21,544 bases of DNA. Source: Verrucomicrobiota bacterium. GTDB lineage: Bacteria > Verrucomicrobiota > Verrucomicrobiia > Opitutales > Seribacteraceae. Both the position numbers and the translations under genes were made by a program. This document shows, piece by piece, positions 21,387 through 21,544 of this stretch. Numbering within the stretch: the stretch's first letter is position 1; each line of letters starts with the position of its first letter. Under the pieces are notes generated by a model that did not search any database, was not told the origin of the DNA, and saw only the letters and a list, made by a program, of their open reading frames with translations. Location: NCBI GenBank assembly GCA_014382645.1, contig JACNJI010000244.1, positions 1 through 21,544 on the forward strand. The letters are read 5' to 3'.

Positions 21387-21544
21387 TTAAAACGAGTGCG
21401 ACAAGGATACGATAAAATTACGACCGGGACCGTTGAGGCCGGAACCGTGCACCCGGTAGTCTTCGTCTCCGAGGTTCTCGGCAGCCAATGAGATCGCGGA
21501 GTTTTCGCCGATCGATCGTCCCCCGCGCAGACCGAAAAGAATGA
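21387..21544 (-). CDS. TonB-dependent receptor, C-terminal fragment
   Basis: Only the last 51 full codons are in the window; the gene enters from the right edge and stops at the TAA at 21389-21387. The residues read RGGRSIGENSAISLAAENLG then DEDYRVHGSGLNGPGRNFIV and SLSHSF. ENLxDxDYRxHGSGxNxPGRNF followed by a terminal Phe is the classic last beta-hairpin of TonB-dependent outer-membrane receptors. The substrate (siderophore, vitamin or glycan) cannot be judged from this piece. A 124-base gap separates it from the DUF1549/DUF1553 gene in the same direction. Confidence 0.85.
   Translation of the reverse strand, partial: ILFGLRGGRSIGENSAISLAAENLGDEDYRVHGSGLNGPGRNFIVSLSHSF

Noticed and set aside
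1..21544. CRISPR arrays, tRNA or rRNA genes, insertion sequences, phage genes
   Set aside because: I saw no spaced direct repeats, cloverleaf-like segments, transposase motifs or integrase genes; the window is densely packed with ordinary coding genes.

Overview
The window most likely comes from a Verrucomicrobiota genome, probably a marine Opitutae/Puniceicoccales-type bacterium. The pointers are a DUF1549/DUF1553 + DUF1501 gene pair (typical of the Planctomycetota-Verrucomicrobiota group), an Ig-like protein with a Trp/Tyr-rich C-terminal tail of a kind common in Opitutae, a Gram-negative outer-membrane repertoire (porin, TonB receptor, DUF3570 barrel, lipoproteins), and many genes whose starts lack a Shine-Dalgarno sequence. 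The lineage is an inference from protein families; no rRNA gene is present.

Layout. (1) 1-3305, minus strand: the first 30 codons of a MoeB/ThiF-like E1 enzyme, then (downstream to upstream) a Trp-rich Ig-like exported protein, a DUF4266 Gly/Cys-tailed lipoprotein, an ApbE flavin transferase and a DUF3570 outer-membrane protein. The last four overlap and form an ApbE-centred operon, probably for covalent flavinylation of an extracytoplasmic protein. (2) 3460-8143, plus strand: a phosphate module of PhoB-like regulator, minimal PhoR-like kinase, OprP/OprO-like porin and a Na+/phosphate symporter fused to a PhoU domain. It is followed convergently by an ArsC-type arsenate reductase (8174-8596). 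(3) 8770-15725: two ABC exporter-like cassettes facing each other. The plus-strand cassette is ATPase, FtsX/MacB-like permease and two paralogous DUF3299 lipoproteins. The minus-strand cassette is a membrane-anchored Cys-rich protein with a CQVPVFRYALERW start, a permease with a Cys-rich periplasmic domain, an ATPase and a MoaD/ThiS-like ubiquitin-fold protein ending in Gly-Gly. The cassettes meet with 9 bases between their stop codons. (4) 15936-21544, minus strand: cyclophilin, NAD-dependent epimerase, DUF1501 (Tat-exported), DUF1549/DUF1553 and the last 51 residues of a TonB-dependent receptor.

How the parts fit. Region 2 is a compact phosphate-starvation response in which the PhoU domain sits on the transporter, with arsenate reduction next door because phosphate importers also take in arsenate. 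Region 3 is the best candidate for a poorly described system. It combines two LolD/MacB-type transporters, duplicated CC-containing lipoproteins, a CxxxCxxCxC periplasmic protein, a sulfur-carrier-like protein and a Fur-like box upstream of the minus-strand operon. I infer a metal- or thiol-related envelope function, partly because I recall DUF3299 genes lying next to similar ABC genes in a Vibrio zinc-regulated (Zrg) locus. Region 1 is a variant flavinylation locus. Its DUF3570 protein carries a DxxSGAT sequence matching the ApbE target motif, and its ApbE has Gly where the usual Mg2+-binding Asp is expected.
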